From NCBI GenBank assembly GCA_910584905.1, contig CAJUCQ010000023.1:1-64000 (forward strand): a DNA stretch of 64,000 nucleotides. Direction: 5' to 3'. Position 1 is the stretch's first letter. Every line of letters starts with the position of its first letter. Source of the stretch: an uncultured Muribaculaceae bacterium (lineage in GTDB: Bacteria; Bacteroidota; Bacteroidia; Bacteroidales; Muribaculaceae). This document shows positions 33,785 through 43,605 of the stretch, one piece after another. A program made the translations under genes and the position numbers. Under the pieces are notes generated by a model. The model saw only the letters and a list, made by a program, of their open reading frames with translations. It was not told the origin of the DNA and did not search any database.

Positions 33785-35365
33785 TTAAAATTCGCTCGTA
33801 AAATGGAAGCGGATTTTCGGGAAATCGGTCTGAGCCATCTGGAGCACGAAGCGCGAGTCGGCCATGAAGACATCGCGGCCTTCACGGTCGGTGGCCATAA
33901 ACTGGTGCTTGCGCTTCTTGAAGTTTTCGAGCGCGGCGGCATCATCGCTTTCTATCCAGCAGGCCTTGTACATCGACATAGGCTCCCAGCGGCACTGCGC
34001 GCCGTACTCGTGAAGGAGGCGATACTGGATCACCTCAAACTGGAGCTGACCGACGGTGCCGATGATTTTGCGGCCGTTGAACTGATGGGTGAACATCTGC
34101 GCCACGCCCTCGTCCATAAGCTGGCGCACGCCCTTGTCGAGCTGCTTGCTCTTCATGGGGTCGGTGTTTTCGATATACATGAACATCTCCGGCGAGAAGC
34201 TCGGCAGGCCGCGGAAGTGGATTTCCTCGCCTGAGGTGATGGTGTCGCCGATTTTGAAGTTGCCCGTGTCAGGGATACCCACGATATCGCCGGGGAAGGC
34301 CTCGTCGACAATGCTTTTTTTCTGCGCCATGAAGGCCGTGGGCGATGCAAAACGGAGAGTCTTGCCCGTGCGCACGTGCTTGTAGGGAGCATTGCGCTCG
34401 AAGCGCCCGCTGCATATCTTGACGAATGCGATACACGAGCGATGATTGGGGTCCATGTTTGCATGGATTTTGAATACGAAGCCACTGAATCCCGGGTCGG
34501 ACGGGCTGACGGTCTTTTCCTCGGCCTGAACGGGCTTGGGCGACGGCGCAATCTTGACGAAGCAATCGAGGAGCTCTTTGACGCCGAAGGTGTTGAGGGC
34601 CGAGCCGAAGAACACGGGGGCCGTGCGCGCCGCAAGATAGTCGTCAACGCTGAACTCGGGGTAAACGCCCTCGATGAGTTCGAGGTCCTCGCGGAGTTTG
34701 GCGGCGTCGGTCTCTCCTACTGCCTCGTCGATCAGAGGCGAGTTGATGTCGTCGATTTCCACGCGCTCGGTGGCCTTTTGCTTGTCGGGAGTGAAGAGGT
34801 CGAGCGAATGTTCGTAGATATTATAAACGCCTTTGAACTTGGCGCCTATATTTATAGGCCATGAGAGCGGACGCACGGCTATCTTGAGCTCGGCTTCAAG
34901 TTCGTCAAGGATGTCGAAGGGGTCGCGGCCTTCGCGGTCGAGCTTGTTGACGAAGATAATCACGGGGGTGTTGCGCATACGGCACACTTCCATGAGCTTG
35001 CGCGTCTGTTGTTCGACACCCTTGGCCACGTCGACGACGATTATCACGGAATCGACGGCCGTGAGCGTGCGGTATGTGTCCTCGGCGAAGTCTTGGTGGC
35101 CGGGGGTGTCGAGGATATTGATTTTATATTTTCCGTAGTCGAAGCCCATGACCGACGTAGCCACGGAGATGCCGCGCTGCTTTTCAATTTCCATCCAGTC
35201 GGAGGTGGCCGTTTTTTTGATTTTATTGCTTTTGACAGCGCCGGCGATGTGGATTGCACCGCCGAAAAGGAGGAGCTTCTCGGTGAGCGTGGTCTTACCG
35301 GCGTCGGGGTGCGATATAATTGCGAACGTGCGCCTGCGGCTGATTTCTTCGTCTAAGTTTGCCAT
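33785..35365 (-). CDS. prfC: Peptide chain release factor 3
   Basis: A 526-residue translational GTPase. G-motifs are intact: [14 protein letters not shown] (G1), DTPGHQDF (G3), [10 protein letters not shown] (G4). The RF3-specific segments [27 protein letters not shown] and [11 protein letters not shown] follow. RF3 releases RF1/RF2 from the ribosome after termination. It is preceded by rfbD with a 24-base gap, an order I recall from other Bacteroidales, so the two are likely cotranscribed. Confidence 0.96.
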   Translation of the reverse strand: MANLDEEISRRRTFAIISHPDAGKTTLTEKLLLFGGAIHIAGAVKSNKIKKTATSDWMEIEKQRGISVATSVMGFDYGKYKINILDTPGHQDFAEDTYRTLTAVDSVIIVVDVAKGVEQQTRKLMEVCRMRNTPVIIFVNKLDREGRDPFDILDELEAELKIAVRPLSWPINIGAKFKGVYNIYEHSLDLFTPDKQKATERVEIDDINSPLIDEAVGETDAAKLREDLELIEGVYPEFSVDDYLAARTAPVFFGSALNTFGVKELLDCFVKIAPSPKPVQAEEKTVSPSDPGFSGFVFKIHANMDPNHRSCIAFVKICSGRFERNAPYKHVRTGKTLRFASPTAFMAQKKSIVDEAFPGDIVGIPDTGNFKIGDTITSGEEIHFRGLPSFSPEMFMYIENTDPMKSKQLDKGVRQLMDEGVAQMFTHQFNGRKIIGTVGQLQFEVIQYRLLHEYGAQCRWEPMSMYKACWIESDDAAALENFKKRKHQFMATDREGRDVFMADSRFVLQMAQTDFPKIRFHFTSEF

Positions 35366-35389
35366 TATTATATATATGGGGGAGGAGGG

Positions 35390-36268
35390 TTATTTCAGAT
35401 TTTCCAAGATACGTGGGAGGTCGCGCCGGAGGGCATGGCGCCAGTGGGGGATGTCGAGACCGTAAGTGGCGCGGATGCGCGCGTGGTCAAGCACAAGGTA
35501 ATTGGGGCGCGTGGCCGCGGAGGGGCGGTCGGCGCTGAGGATAGGCGTCAGCTCGGGGGCGCTGATGCCGGCCGGGAGGGCGTCGAATACTTCACGGGCC
35601 ACGTCGTACCACGAGCAGACGCCTTCGTTTGAATAATGATATATCCCCGGAGTCCATTTCTTCGACAGAATTATCGCGGCCACGGCGCGGGCGAGGTCGG
35701 CGGCGGAAGTGGGAGCGCCGATCTGGTCGTAGACCACGGCAACGCGGCTCCTCCCCTCAAAGGCGAACTTCAGCATTGTCTTCACGAAGTTTTCGCCATG
35801 AGGAGAATAAAGCCCGGCAGTGCGGATTACTATGCTTTCCTGCGCAAGGCCGAGGAGAGCCGTCTCGCCCTGACGCTTTGTAGCGCCGTAGACGCTCAGC
35901 GGACGAGGCTTGGCGCTCTCGGTGAGAGGCGTGCTGGCCGTGCCGTCGAACACGTAGTCCGTGCTTATATGCATCAGACGGAAGCCCAGTTCGTCGGCCA
36001 TACGGGCGAGATTGCCGGGCCCGTCGGCATTAACGGCGTGAGCCGCCGCCTTTTCTTCTTCGGCGCGGTCAACGGCCGTGTAGGCGGCGCAGTTGACAAC
36101 ATGCGAGAAATCACCGGCACGCAAAAACGCCTCGACGGCCTCGCGGTCGGTGATATCAAGGTCGGAGGCATCGGCGTACACCACCGCCAACGCGGGGTGC
36201 TCGCTTTCAAACAGGCGCCGGAGTTCAAGTCCGAGCTGCCCTTTAGAGCCTGTTACAAGAATTTTCAT
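35390..36268 (-). CDS. rfbD: dTDP-4-dehydrorhamnose reductase
   Basis: A 292-residue extended-SDR protein. The N-terminal VTGSKGQLGLELRRLF binds NAD(P)H; STDYVFDGT and VYGATKRQGE carry the catalytic Tyr-x3-Lys. RfbD performs the last step of dTDP-L-rhamnose synthesis for surface glycans. The other three rfb genes are not in this window. It shares a transcription unit with prfC. Confidence 0.95.
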   Translation of the reverse strand: MKILVTGSKGQLGLELRRLFESEHPALAVVYADASDLDITDREAVEAFLRAGDFSHVVNCAAYTAVDRAEEEKAAAHAVNADGPGNLARMADELGFRLMHISTDYVFDGTASTPLTESAKPRPLSVYGATKRQGETALLGLAQESIVIRTAGLYSPHGENFVKTMLKFAFEGRSRVAVVYDQIGAPTSAADLARAVAAIILSKKWTPGIYHYSNEGVCSWYDVAREVFDALPAGISAPELTPILSADRPSAATRPNYLVLDHARIRATYGLDIPHWRHALRRDLPRILENLK

Positions 36269-36290
36269 CTGTGATTGATTTTTGCGGGCA

Positions 36291-36298
36291 CAAAGATA
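36291..36298 (-). promoter_or_regulatory. Promoter -7 box for rfbD-prfC
   Basis: On the minus strand TATCTTTG (36291-36298) is an exact TAnnTTTG box about 23 bases upstream of the rfbD start. A TTTG lies 16 bases further, a little closer than consensus. Confidence 0.5.
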
Positions 36299-36379
36299 CG
36301 GAAAATTCGGGAGGCAAACAAGAGAGGCCGCAGATGTGTTTTATATACAGCGGGCTTCAAAACCTCCCGCTCTCTCAAA

Positions 36380-37219
36380 ATGAAAAGCAAAGGACTCATA
36401 CCCATTTTCGCGGCTTCGCTCCTTACGCTGACTGCGGGATGTGTGTCGCAAGGTAAATACAACACCCTCCGCGCCGACTACGACGCTTCGCAGACGGCCC
36501 TCGCGGATGCGCGCGCAAAGACGCAGACTCTCGAAGGACTACTTGAGCAGGCCCGCCAACAGAACGCCGACCTGCGCAGCCAATACGACGCCCTGCAAAA
36601 GACTCTTGAGCAAAGCATCCTCACAAACCAGAGCGGCAACGTCAACATCTCCAAACTCGTCGACGAAATCAACGCCTCAAACAAATATATCAAGCGCCTC
36701 GTCGAGGCCAAGAGCAAGAGCGACTCGCTCCTGATGGCCCTCAGCACGCGACTGACGCGCTCGCTCGACACCTCCGAGCTAAAGGACGTCGACGTCAAGG
36801 TGCTGAAGGGCGTGGTCTATATCTCGCTCGCCGACAACATGCTCTTCAAGACAGGCTCGTATCAAATCAGCCCGGCGGCAATGGAGATTCTCAGCAAAAT
36901 CGCCAAAATCATAAAGGACTACAACGGCTACAGCGTGCTTGTCGAAGGTAACACGGACAATGTGCCCATTTCGCGTGAAAACATCCGCAACAACTGGGAC
37001 CTCAGTGCATTGCGCGCATCAAGCGTCGTTCAGGTGCTCCAGAACGACTTCGGCGTCGACCCCTCGCGCCTGACCGCAGGCGGCCGAGGCGAATACAACC
37101 CCGTAGCCTCCAACGACTCGGCCTCCGGGCGTCAGCTCAATCGCCGCACCCAGATTATCATCACGCCGAGCCTCGATCAATTCATGGACCTCATCGACAA
37201 GGCTCCCGCCGACAAATAA
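36380..37219 (+). CDS. OmpA-family peptidoglycan-binding lipoprotein
   Basis: A 279-residue protein from the ATG at 36380; upstream in-frame codons lack a signal. The lipobox is LTAGC with Cys21. Residues about 30-135 form a coiled coil (LADARAKTQTLEGLLEQAR; NADLRSQYDALQKTLEQ), and residues about 150-270 an OmpA C-terminal domain with VLVEGNTDNVP and NWDLSALRASSV, the peptidoglycan-binding pattern. The helical spacer between lipid anchor and wall domain resembles Pal or MotB-like proteins. It is monocistronic, ending at a strong hairpin. Confidence 0.92.
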   Translation: MKSKGLIPIFAASLLTLTAGCVSQGKYNTLRADYDASQTALADARAKTQTLEGLLEQARQQNADLRSQYDALQKTLEQSILTNQSGNVNISKLVDEINASNKYIKRLVEAKSKSDSLLMALSTRLTRSLDTSELKDVDVKVLKGVVYISLADNMLFKTGSYQISPAAMEILSKIAKIIKDYNGYSVLVEGNTDNVPISRENIRNNWDLSALRASSVVQVLQNDFGVDPSRLTAGGRGEYNPVASNDSASGRQLNRRTQIIITPSLDQFMDLIDKAPADK

Positions 37220-37239
37220 CACACACAAGCCCGCAAACG

Positions 37240-37281
37240 TCAGGCCCGACGCCACCGCCCCCGCGGACGCGTCGGGCCTGA
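37240..37281 (+). terminator. Terminator after the OmpA lipoprotein gene
   Basis: TCAGGCCCGACGC (37240-37252) pairs over 13 bp with GCGTCGGGCCTGA (37269-37281), followed by TACTTTC. Confidence 0.8.
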
Positions 37282-37406
37282 TACTTTCAGCCTCAGCAAC
37301 GCCCTTCGCCCGCCTGAATACCGCATTTTCACCGCATTTAATACACACGCGCACATATTTGCGCTCATTTTCACAGGTCGGATAGAGAAAATTCGCACAA
37401 AATAGC

Positions 37407-37414
37407 TATCTTTG
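37407..37414 (+). promoter_or_regulatory. Promoter -7 box for the dCMP deaminase operon
   Basis: TATCTTTG at 37407-37414 matches TAnnTTTG and lies 40 bases before the GTG at 37455. No clear -33 element is seen at the usual distance. Confidence 0.5.
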
Positions 37415-37454
37415 CAAATTATATCGACAACCACTCCTATTCCTCCACTCATCC

Positions 37455-37901
37455 GTGAACACAGATCTCTCCAACGACGAAAAACGCGCGCTCCTCGACA
37501 AGCGCTACCTCCGCATGGCGCGCATCTGGGCCGAAAACTCCTACTGCGAACGACGCAAAGTCGGGGCAATCATCGTTAAAGACCAAATGATAATTTCCGA
37601 CGGCTACAACGGCACACCTTCCGGATTTGAAAACGTCTGCGAGGACGAAACGACAGGCCTGACAAAACCCTACGTGCTCCACGCCGAAGCCAACGCAATC
37701 ACCAAAGTGGCCCGCAGCAACAACTCCAGCGAAGGCGCCACGCTTTACGTGACAGCTTCGCCTTGCGTCGAATGCGCCAAACTTATCATCCAGTCGGGTA
37801 TAAAAAGAGTGGTATTCAACGAACTTTACAGGATTTGCGACGGCATCGAGCTGATGCGCCGAGCAGGCATCGAATGCATACACATCAATGAGCTCAAATA
37901 A
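37455..37901 (+). CDS. dCMP deaminase-family protein
   Basis: A 148-residue zinc deaminase. The zinc ligands and catalytic Glu lie in HAEANAI and PCVEC, and YNGTPSGFENVCEDE is the dCMP/ComEB-type substrate region. dCMP deaminase supplies dUMP for thymidylate synthesis. Translation begins at GTG (37455). The end overlaps the protease gene by 14 bases, so these two and the cyclo-ligase gene form a folate/nucleotide and protease operon. Confidence 0.93.
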   Translation: MNTDLSNDEKRALLDKRYLRMARIWAENSYCERRKVGAIIVKDQMIISDGYNGTPSGFENVCEDETTGLTKPYVLHAEANAITKVARSNNSSEGATLYVTASPCVECAKLIIQSGIKRVVFNELYRICDGIELMRRAGIECIHINELK

Positions 37902-39540
37902 CAACCGATATATCAGATACCTCTACATGATGCCCGTCGTGGCGGCCCTCGCCATGATTGCCGGCATATGGATAGGAGTGTGGCTCTCGCACCCGGCCGA
38001 ACACTCCGAAGCCCGTAACAAACTGAACGAAGTATTCGACATCATCGAAGACAACTACGTCGACGAAGTGCCGCTCGACAGCCTCGTGGACATCTCCCTC
38101 AAGCAGATTCTCACCAACCTCGACCCACACTCCGTCTACATCCCGGCCTCCGAGCGCGCATCGACCGAACGCGAGCTCGAAAGCTCGTTCTACGGCATTG
38201 GCATCCAGTTCCAGATGGTCAAAGACACTCTCTACGTCGTGGAGGTCACCACCGGAGGAGCCGCCGAGAACGCAGGCATGGCCGCCGGAGACCGAATCAT
38301 AAAAGTCGACGGAATAAACATCACCGGACCCGACGTGACCACCGACAGCGTGTTCAGAATGCTGCGCGGCGAAAAAGACACACCCGTCGACGTCACCGTC
38401 AAACGCCCCAACGCCAAAGCACCCGTCGACTTCCACCTCATCCGAGTCGAAATCCCGGTGACCCCCGTCGACGCTTCATACATGCTCAACGACTCGACCA
38501 GCTACCTCAAAATAAGCAAATTCTCCGACGCCACCTACCCCGATTTCATCCGCAACTTCAACGAACTGCGCTTCAAAGGCGCACGCTCCCTCATCCTTGA
38601 CCTTCGAGGAAACGGCGGCGGATACATGCAGCCGGCCGTGCTGATGGCAAACGAGTTTTTCAACCAAAGCACCATCCTCGTAAGCACCCGCGGACGCAAA
38701 TTGCGCGACAACACCATCCTCGGCTCGGACCGCACCGGCTCATTCGCCGCCGAACGCCTCATCGTCCTCATCGACGAATACACCGCAAGCGCAAGCGAAA
38801 TCTTCGCCGGTGCGATTCAGGACAACGACCGCGGCCTCATCATCGGACGCCGATCATTCGGCAAAGGCCTTGTCCAGCACCCGTTTGAACTCGCCGACTC
38901 CTCGCAGATACGGCTCACGGTCCAGCGCTATTACACACCCTCCGGCCGCTGCATCCAGAAAACATTCCAACGCGGGAAAAACACCGAATACGCAATGGAC
39001 CTTATGGAGCGCTACAACCACGGCGAAAGCTTCGTGGCCGACAGCATCAAGCCCGACTCCACCCGGATTTTCTCCACCCTCGTCAGCGGACGCACCGTAT
39101 TCGGCGGCGGAGGAATCATGCCCGACATATTCGTCCCCGCCGACACAACCGGCATAACCCCCTACTACATAAGCGTGGCAAACGCCGGACTCCTTCAGAA
39201 ATACGCCTTCGAATTCAGCGACCTCAACCGCGAACGCCTCTCCGAAGCACAGTCCACGGCCCAACTTCTGCAACTTCTGCCCTCCGACGGCGTGATTCTC
39301 CAGTCGTTCGTAAAATACGCAAACGAAGCCGGAAACATACGCCCTCGCTGGTACTACATCGAACCTTCGCGCAAGCTTATTGTTAATCAGATAAAGGGCC
39401 TTATCGCGCGCGACATCCTCGGAATCTCGGCTTACTACGAAGTCGTCAACTCGGATGACCCCGTCGTAATCGAGGCCCTGCGACAAATCAAGCAAGGCGG
39501 CGCGGACTTCCCCGTCCGGCCATCATCCGAAACAAAATGA
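37888..39540 (+). CDS. S41 C-terminal processing protease
   Basis: A 550-residue protein with an N-terminal membrane anchor (about residues 13-33), a PDZ domain at about 90-175 (GIGIQFQMVKDTLYVVEVTTGGAAENAGMAAGD in part) and an S41 protease domain. The catalytic dyad is Ser303 in YTASASEIFAGA and Lys326 in SFGKGLVQ. CtpA-type proteases trim periplasmic proteins. It overlaps the deaminase gene by 14 bases and the cyclo-ligase gene by 4. Confidence 0.95.
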   Translation: MSSNNNRYIRYLYMMPVVAALAMIAGIWIGVWLSHPAEHSEARNKLNEVFDIIEDNYVDEVPLDSLVDISLKQILTNLDPHSVYIPASERASTERELESSFYGIGIQFQMVKDTLYVVEVTTGGAAENAGMAAGDRIIKVDGINITGPDVTTDSVFRMLRGEKDTPVDVTVKRPNAKAPVDFHLIRVEIPVTPVDASYMLNDSTSYLKISKFSDATYPDFIRNFNELRFKGARSLILDLRGNGGGYMQPAVLMANEFFNQSTILVSTRGRKLRDNTILGSDRTGSFAAERLIVLIDEYTASASEIFAGAIQDNDRGLIIGRRSFGKGLVQHPFELADSSQIRLTVQRYYTPSGRCIQKTFQRGKNTEYAMDLMERYNHGESFVADSIKPDSTRIFSTLVSGRTVFGGGGIMPDIFVPADTTGITPYYISVANAGLLQKYAFEFSDLNRERLSEAQSTAQLLQLLPSDGVILQSFVKYANEAGNIRPRWYYIEPSRKLIVNQIKGLIARDILGISAYYEVVNSDDPVVIEALRQIKQGGADFPVRPSSETK

Positions 39541-40091
39541 AAAAAGACGAAATCAGGCGTTGCATCCGCGCACGAAAAGCCCTCCTTGACGACGACGAAC
39601 GTCGGCAGGCCGCCCTCCGCGTGTTCGAAGCCGTACAAGGCATGGCCGCTTTCACGATGGCCCGAAGGATTCTGATGTACCACTCCCTCCCCGACGAACT
39701 CTCCACGCTGGAATTCATCGACCGCTGGCACACCGAAAAAGAATTTTTTCTGCCGCGCGTAAACGGGCTGAATCTCGAAATCCTGCCCTACGACCGCAGC
39801 CGCCTCCACCTCGGAGCATTCAGCATCGAAGAACCCGACGGCACCGAGACCGTAGACATAAACGACATCGACCTCGTTATCGTCCCCGCAGTAGCATACG
39901 ACCGCCAGGGCAACCGCGTAGGCCGGGGTAAAGGCTACTACGACCGCCTCCTCTCGACTGCGCGCTCCCTCACAACCATCGGCGTGGGCTACGGATTCCA
40001 GCTCGTTGACGAAATCGACGCCGACCCATTCGACGTCGCCGTAAACTTCATCGTCACCGACGGGAACGGCATAATCCGCGCAGGTCGTTAG
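39537..40091 (+). CDS. 5-formyltetrahydrofolate cyclo-ligase
   Basis: A 184-residue protein. It opens with KKDEIRRCIRARKALL, contains ILMYHSLPDELST and ends with the ATP/folate site DLVIVPAVAYDRQGNRVGRGKGYYDRLL, the family signature. The enzyme converts 5-formyl-THF to 5,10-methenyl-THF with ATP. It overlaps the protease gene by 4 bases and is last in the operon. Confidence 0.94.
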   Translation: MKKDEIRRCIRARKALLDDDERRQAALRVFEAVQGMAAFTMARRILMYHSLPDELSTLEFIDRWHTEKEFFLPRVNGLNLEILPYDRSRLHLGAFSIEEPDGTETVDINDIDLVIVPAVAYDRQGNRVGRGKGYYDRLLSTARSLTTIGVGYGFQLVDEIDADPFDVAVNFIVTDGNGIIRAGR

Positions 40092-40144
40092 TTATTATAT
40101 GTTAAGCAAGCTAAGCCACTGAACGCTCCTTTTAATATTTTTTG

Positions 40145-40152
40145 TATATTTG
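40145..40152 (+). promoter_or_regulatory. Promoter -7 box for the nqr operon
   Basis: TATATTTG at 40145-40152 matches TAnnTTTG and lies 42 bases before the nqrA ATG. The -33 region has no clear TTTG. Confidence 0.5.
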
Positions 40153-40194
40153 CGGAAATTTTGTGTCTACTCCCCACAACACAAATTTTTTGCA

Positions 40195-41580
40195 ATGAAT
40201 ATCAAGATAAAAAAAGGTCTGAATCTTCAGCTTGAAGGCGGAATTGCCGATACCCTCGGAGCCTCCGCCATAAGCCCGCTGACAAGCGCCGCATGTGCGC
40301 TCTGCCCTGAAGATTTTCATGGATTCAAGCCAAAGACAATTGTAAAAGAAGGCGACACAGTCACAGCCGGACAAGCCGTCCTCTTCAATAAAGACTACGA
40401 GACGATGACTCTCGTATCGCCCGTGAACGGCACGATAAAGGCAATCGTGCGCGGCGACCGTCGAAAAATCCTGCGCGTGGAAATCGAGCCCGCCCCCGAC
40501 GGCGAAGCGCCCTCCGCCGAGGCATCACCACTCGCCGACGAAGCCCCCGAGGCAACAGTCGACGCCCTCGCCCGTGCAGGCATCCTCGCCCGCTTCCGCC
40601 AGCGCCCCTTCGACGTCGTGCCCGCCGCCGGGATTTCATCCGTAAGAGACATCTACGTCACCGCGCTCGACACCGCCCCGCTCGCGCTGTCGCCCGCGGC
40701 CCTTTGCGCCGCCGACCCTCAAAGCGCATCATATTCAGCCGACGGCGCCCGCGTGCTCACCCGCCTCTCAGCCGGAAAAGTATTCATTGCCGTCGACGCC
40801 GCCTCGGCGTCGCACCCCGCAGTAAAAGCGCTCGATAAAATCGACCGGGTAGTAATCATCACCGTCGAAGGACCCCACCCCGCAGGCCTCGCCGGCACAA
40901 TCATCGCCAACACCAAGCCGATAAACAAAGGCGAGACCGTATGGACTCTCGACTTCAACACCATGCTGCGCATCGGCCAATACGCCGCCACGGGCAAATA
41001 CAGCTTCGACAACATCGTCGCCGTGACAGGTTCGGAAATAAAAAGCCCCCACGCAGTGAAAGCCCCCGACGGCGCCGCGCTCCAAGCCATCATCGGCGGC
41101 GAACTTAAAGACGACGGAGTCAACAAACGCATTATCAGCGGAAACGTCCTCACGGGCGTAAAAGAAGACGCCGACGGCTATCTCCACTTCCCCTACACAC
41201 AGGTGACGGTAATCCCCGAAGGCGACGACGTCGATGAATTCATGGGATGGGCAAGCCTCAGCCCCTCGAAAATCAGCGCAAAACGCTCATTCCCCCTCAG
41301 CTTCCTGAAAAAAACCTTCAGCCCTGACGCCCGCCTCAACGGCGGACGCCGCGCCATGATTATGAGCGGCGAATACGAGCGATACATGCCCCTCGACATC
41401 CTCCCCGAATACCTCGTCAAAGCTGTCATCGCCAAAGACATCGACGCAATGGAACGCCTCGGGATATACGAAGTCGCCCCCGAAGACTTCGCCCTTGCCG
41501 AATTTGCCGATACCTCGAAACTCCCGCTCCAGCAGATTATCCGCGAAGGCCTCGACTACCTCCGGGAAGAAACCGAATAA
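40195..41580 (+). CDS. nqrA: Na+-translocating NADH:quinone reductase subunit A
   Basis: A 461-residue soluble subunit. The ATG at 40195 gives MNIKIKKGLNLQLEGG, the conserved NqrA start; 15 further upstream codons are not used. FHGFKPKTIVKEGDTVTAGQ and SPVNGTIKAIVRGDRR form the RnfC-like barrel. NqrA is thought to bind quinone at the cytoplasmic face of the complex. First gene of nqrABCDEF. Confidence 0.95.
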   Translation: MNIKIKKGLNLQLEGGIADTLGASAISPLTSAACALCPEDFHGFKPKTIVKEGDTVTAGQAVLFNKDYETMTLVSPVNGTIKAIVRGDRRKILRVEIEPAPDGEAPSAEASPLADEAPEATVDALARAGILARFRQRPFDVVPAAGISSVRDIYVTALDTAPLALSPAALCAADPQSASYSADGARVLTRLSAGKVFIAVDAASASHPAVKALDKIDRVVIITVEGPHPAGLAGTIIANTKPINKGETVWTLDFNTMLRIGQYAATGKYSFDNIVAVTGSEIKSPHAVKAPDGAALQAIIGGELKDDGVNKRIISGNVLTGVKEDADGYLHFPYTQVTVIPEGDDVDEFMGWASLSPSKISAKRSFPLSFLKKTFSPDARLNGGRRAMIMSGEYERYMPLDILPEYLVKAVIAKDIDAMERLGIYEVAPEDFALAEFADTSKLPLQQIIREGLDYLREETE

Positions 41581-41630
41581 CAAATGCGACTCAGGCCGCA
41601 ACCTCCACAACCCCACCAAGACCCACGAAA

Positions 41631-42839
41631 GTGTCACGCTTAAGAAATTATCTCGACAAGGTAAAACCCCGCTTTGAACCGGGCGGAAAGTATCAGGCCC
41701 TGCAGTCGGTGTTCGACGGATTGGAAACATTTCTCTACACACCGCGCACAACATCAGGACGCAGATACACCACACACATACACGACAGCATCGACTCAAA
41801 ACGCACGATGACAATCGTCATCCTCGCCCTGATGCCGTGTTTTGTATTCGGAATGTACAACATCGGCTACCAGCACTGGCTCGCCGCTGGAGTCGAAGGT
41901 CCCTACCCGTTTTTCAGCCTTCTGCTCTACGGATTCCTGACCGTCCTCCCACGCCTTGCCGTAGCCTATATCACCGGCCTCGGCATTGAATTCATCGTAG
42001 CCCAGAAACGACACGAAGAAATTCAGGAAGGCTTCCTCGTCACGGGCATACTGATTCCCATGATCTGCCCCCCGGAGATTCCGCTGTGGATGCTCGCCGC
42101 GGCCACGGCCTTCGCCATCATTTTCGCAAAAGAAGTATTCGGTGGAACAGGCTATAACATCTTCAACGTAGCCCTCGTCACGCGCGCATTCCTCTTTTTC
42201 GCCTACCCCGCACACATGTCGGGAGACAAAGTATTCGTAGCCGCCGGACAACCCTTCGGCTTCGGCCCGGCCGTTGCCGACGGATTCACCTGCGCCACCC
42301 CCCTCGGGCAACTCTCGCAGGGAATCACAAACATAACAGGCACCGGAGGCCACGCAATCAGCGCCGCCGACGCATTCATCGGGCTGATGCCAGGATGCAT
42401 GGGCGAGACATCAACCCTGCTCATTATCATCGGAGGCATCCTGCTGACGGCCGCAGGCATCGCATCTTGGAGAGTGATGCTCTCCGTATTTGTCGGAGCG
42501 CTGGCCGCCGGATTCGTAGCCAACGCATTTCCCTCGCCGGCATATCCCCTCGCTGCCGTAGCGCCGTGGGAACAACTCCTCTACGGCGGCCTTGCATTCG
42601 CCGCAGTGTTCATGGCCACCGACCCCGTCACATCCGCTCGCACGGCCAAAGGCAAATACATCTACGGCTTCCTGACGGGCGCAATCGCCGTAATAATCCG
42701 CACATACAACAACGGATACCCCGAAGGCGCTATGCTCGCCGTGCTGCTGATGAACTGCTTTGCCCCCCTGATTGACTGGTGCGTGGTCGAAGCCAACGTC
42801 CGCCGACGCATGGCTCGCATGGTCCGCTCGCAAAAGTAA
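41631..42839 (+). CDS. nqrB: Na+-NQR subunit B
   Basis: A 402-residue polytopic membrane protein with about ten helices. Translation appears to start at GTG (41631), giving MSRLRNYLDKVKPRFEPGGKY. The segment GCMGETSTLL at about residues 255-264 is where family members carry a threonine-linked FMN. NqrB holds FMN and riboflavin and forms part of the sodium path. The 50-base gap after nqrA has no terminator. Confidence 0.95.
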   Translation: MSRLRNYLDKVKPRFEPGGKYQALQSVFDGLETFLYTPRTTSGRRYTTHIHDSIDSKRTMTIVILALMPCFVFGMYNIGYQHWLAAGVEGPYPFFSLLLYGFLTVLPRLAVAYITGLGIEFIVAQKRHEEIQEGFLVTGILIPMICPPEIPLWMLAAATAFAIIFAKEVFGGTGYNIFNVALVTRAFLFFAYPAHMSGDKVFVAAGQPFGFGPAVADGFTCATPLGQLSQGITNITGTGGHAISAADAFIGLMPGCMGETSTLLIIIGGILLTAAGIASWRVMLSVFVGALAAGFVANAFPSPAYPLAAVAPWEQLLYGGLAFAAVFMATDPVTSARTAKGKYIYGFLTGAIAVIIRTYNNGYPEGAMLAVLLMNCFAPLIDWCVVEANVRRRMARMVRSQK

Positions 42840-42867
42840 CCCCTCTAAACCACAACCAAGACAAGTC

Positions 42868-43575
42868 ATGAACAAGCAAAGCAACGTCTACACGCTCGTC
42901 TACATCATAATACTTGTGGTGGTGGTCGGCGCGGCCCTCGCCTTCACGGCAATCAGCCTCAAAGACCGTCAGCAAGCCAACGCCGACGCCGACAAAATGC
43001 GTCAGATTCTGGCAAGCGTCAACATCCGCCCCGCCGCCGACTCCATTATCGCAGACTACGAAAAATTTGTCATCGAGAGCTACGTCGTAAACGCCGACGG
43101 CACACGCGACAACAGCATCGACGCCTTCGACGTCAACGTGGCCCAAGAAATCAAAAAGCCCGACGACAAGCGCCTCCTTCCGGTGTTCGTGTGCCGCCTC
43201 GCCGACGGAAACACCAAATACATCATCCCGCTCTACGGTGCCGGACTCTGGGGCCCGATATGGGGATACATATCACTCGACTCCGACGCCTCTACGCTCT
43301 ACGGCGCATACTTCGCCCATCAGGGCGAGACCCCCGGACTCGGTGCCGAAATCGAAAAACCGGCATTCTCCGGCCAATTCAAAGGAAAAAGACTCGTCAA
43401 AGACGGAGCCTTCATGCCAGTGACCGTCGTAAAAGCCGGACAAAAGCCCTCCGGCAGCGAAGACTACGTCGACGGCGTATCCGGTGGCACAATCACGTCC
43501 AAAGGCGTGGCCGCAATGCTCGACAACTGCATCAGACCATACAAGACATACCTCGAAGATATAGCTAAAAAATAA
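42868..43575 (+). CDS. nqrC: Na+-NQR subunit C
   Basis: A 235-residue protein with one N-terminal helix (VYTLVYIIILVVVVGAALAF) and a periplasmic FMN-binding domain. SGGT at residues 205-208 (in DGVSGGTITSKG) is the covalent flavinylation motif, with Thr208 as likely acceptor for FMN attached by ApbE; no apbE gene is in the window. The ATG at 42868 is chosen over a longer frame overlapping nqrB. Confidence 0.95.
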   Translation: MNKQSNVYTLVYIIILVVVVGAALAFTAISLKDRQQANADADKMRQILASVNIRPAADSIIADYEKFVIESYVVNADGTRDNSIDAFDVNVAQEIKKPDDKRLLPVFVCRLADGNTKYIIPLYGAGLWGPIWGYISLDSDASTLYGAYFAHQGETPGLGAEIEKPAFSGQFKGKRLVKDGAFMPVTVVKAGQKPSGSEDYVDGVSGGTITSKGVAAMLDNCIRPYKTYLEDIAKK

Positions 43576-43605
43576 AACCCGACATCAACCCCGCACTGCA
43601 AAAAA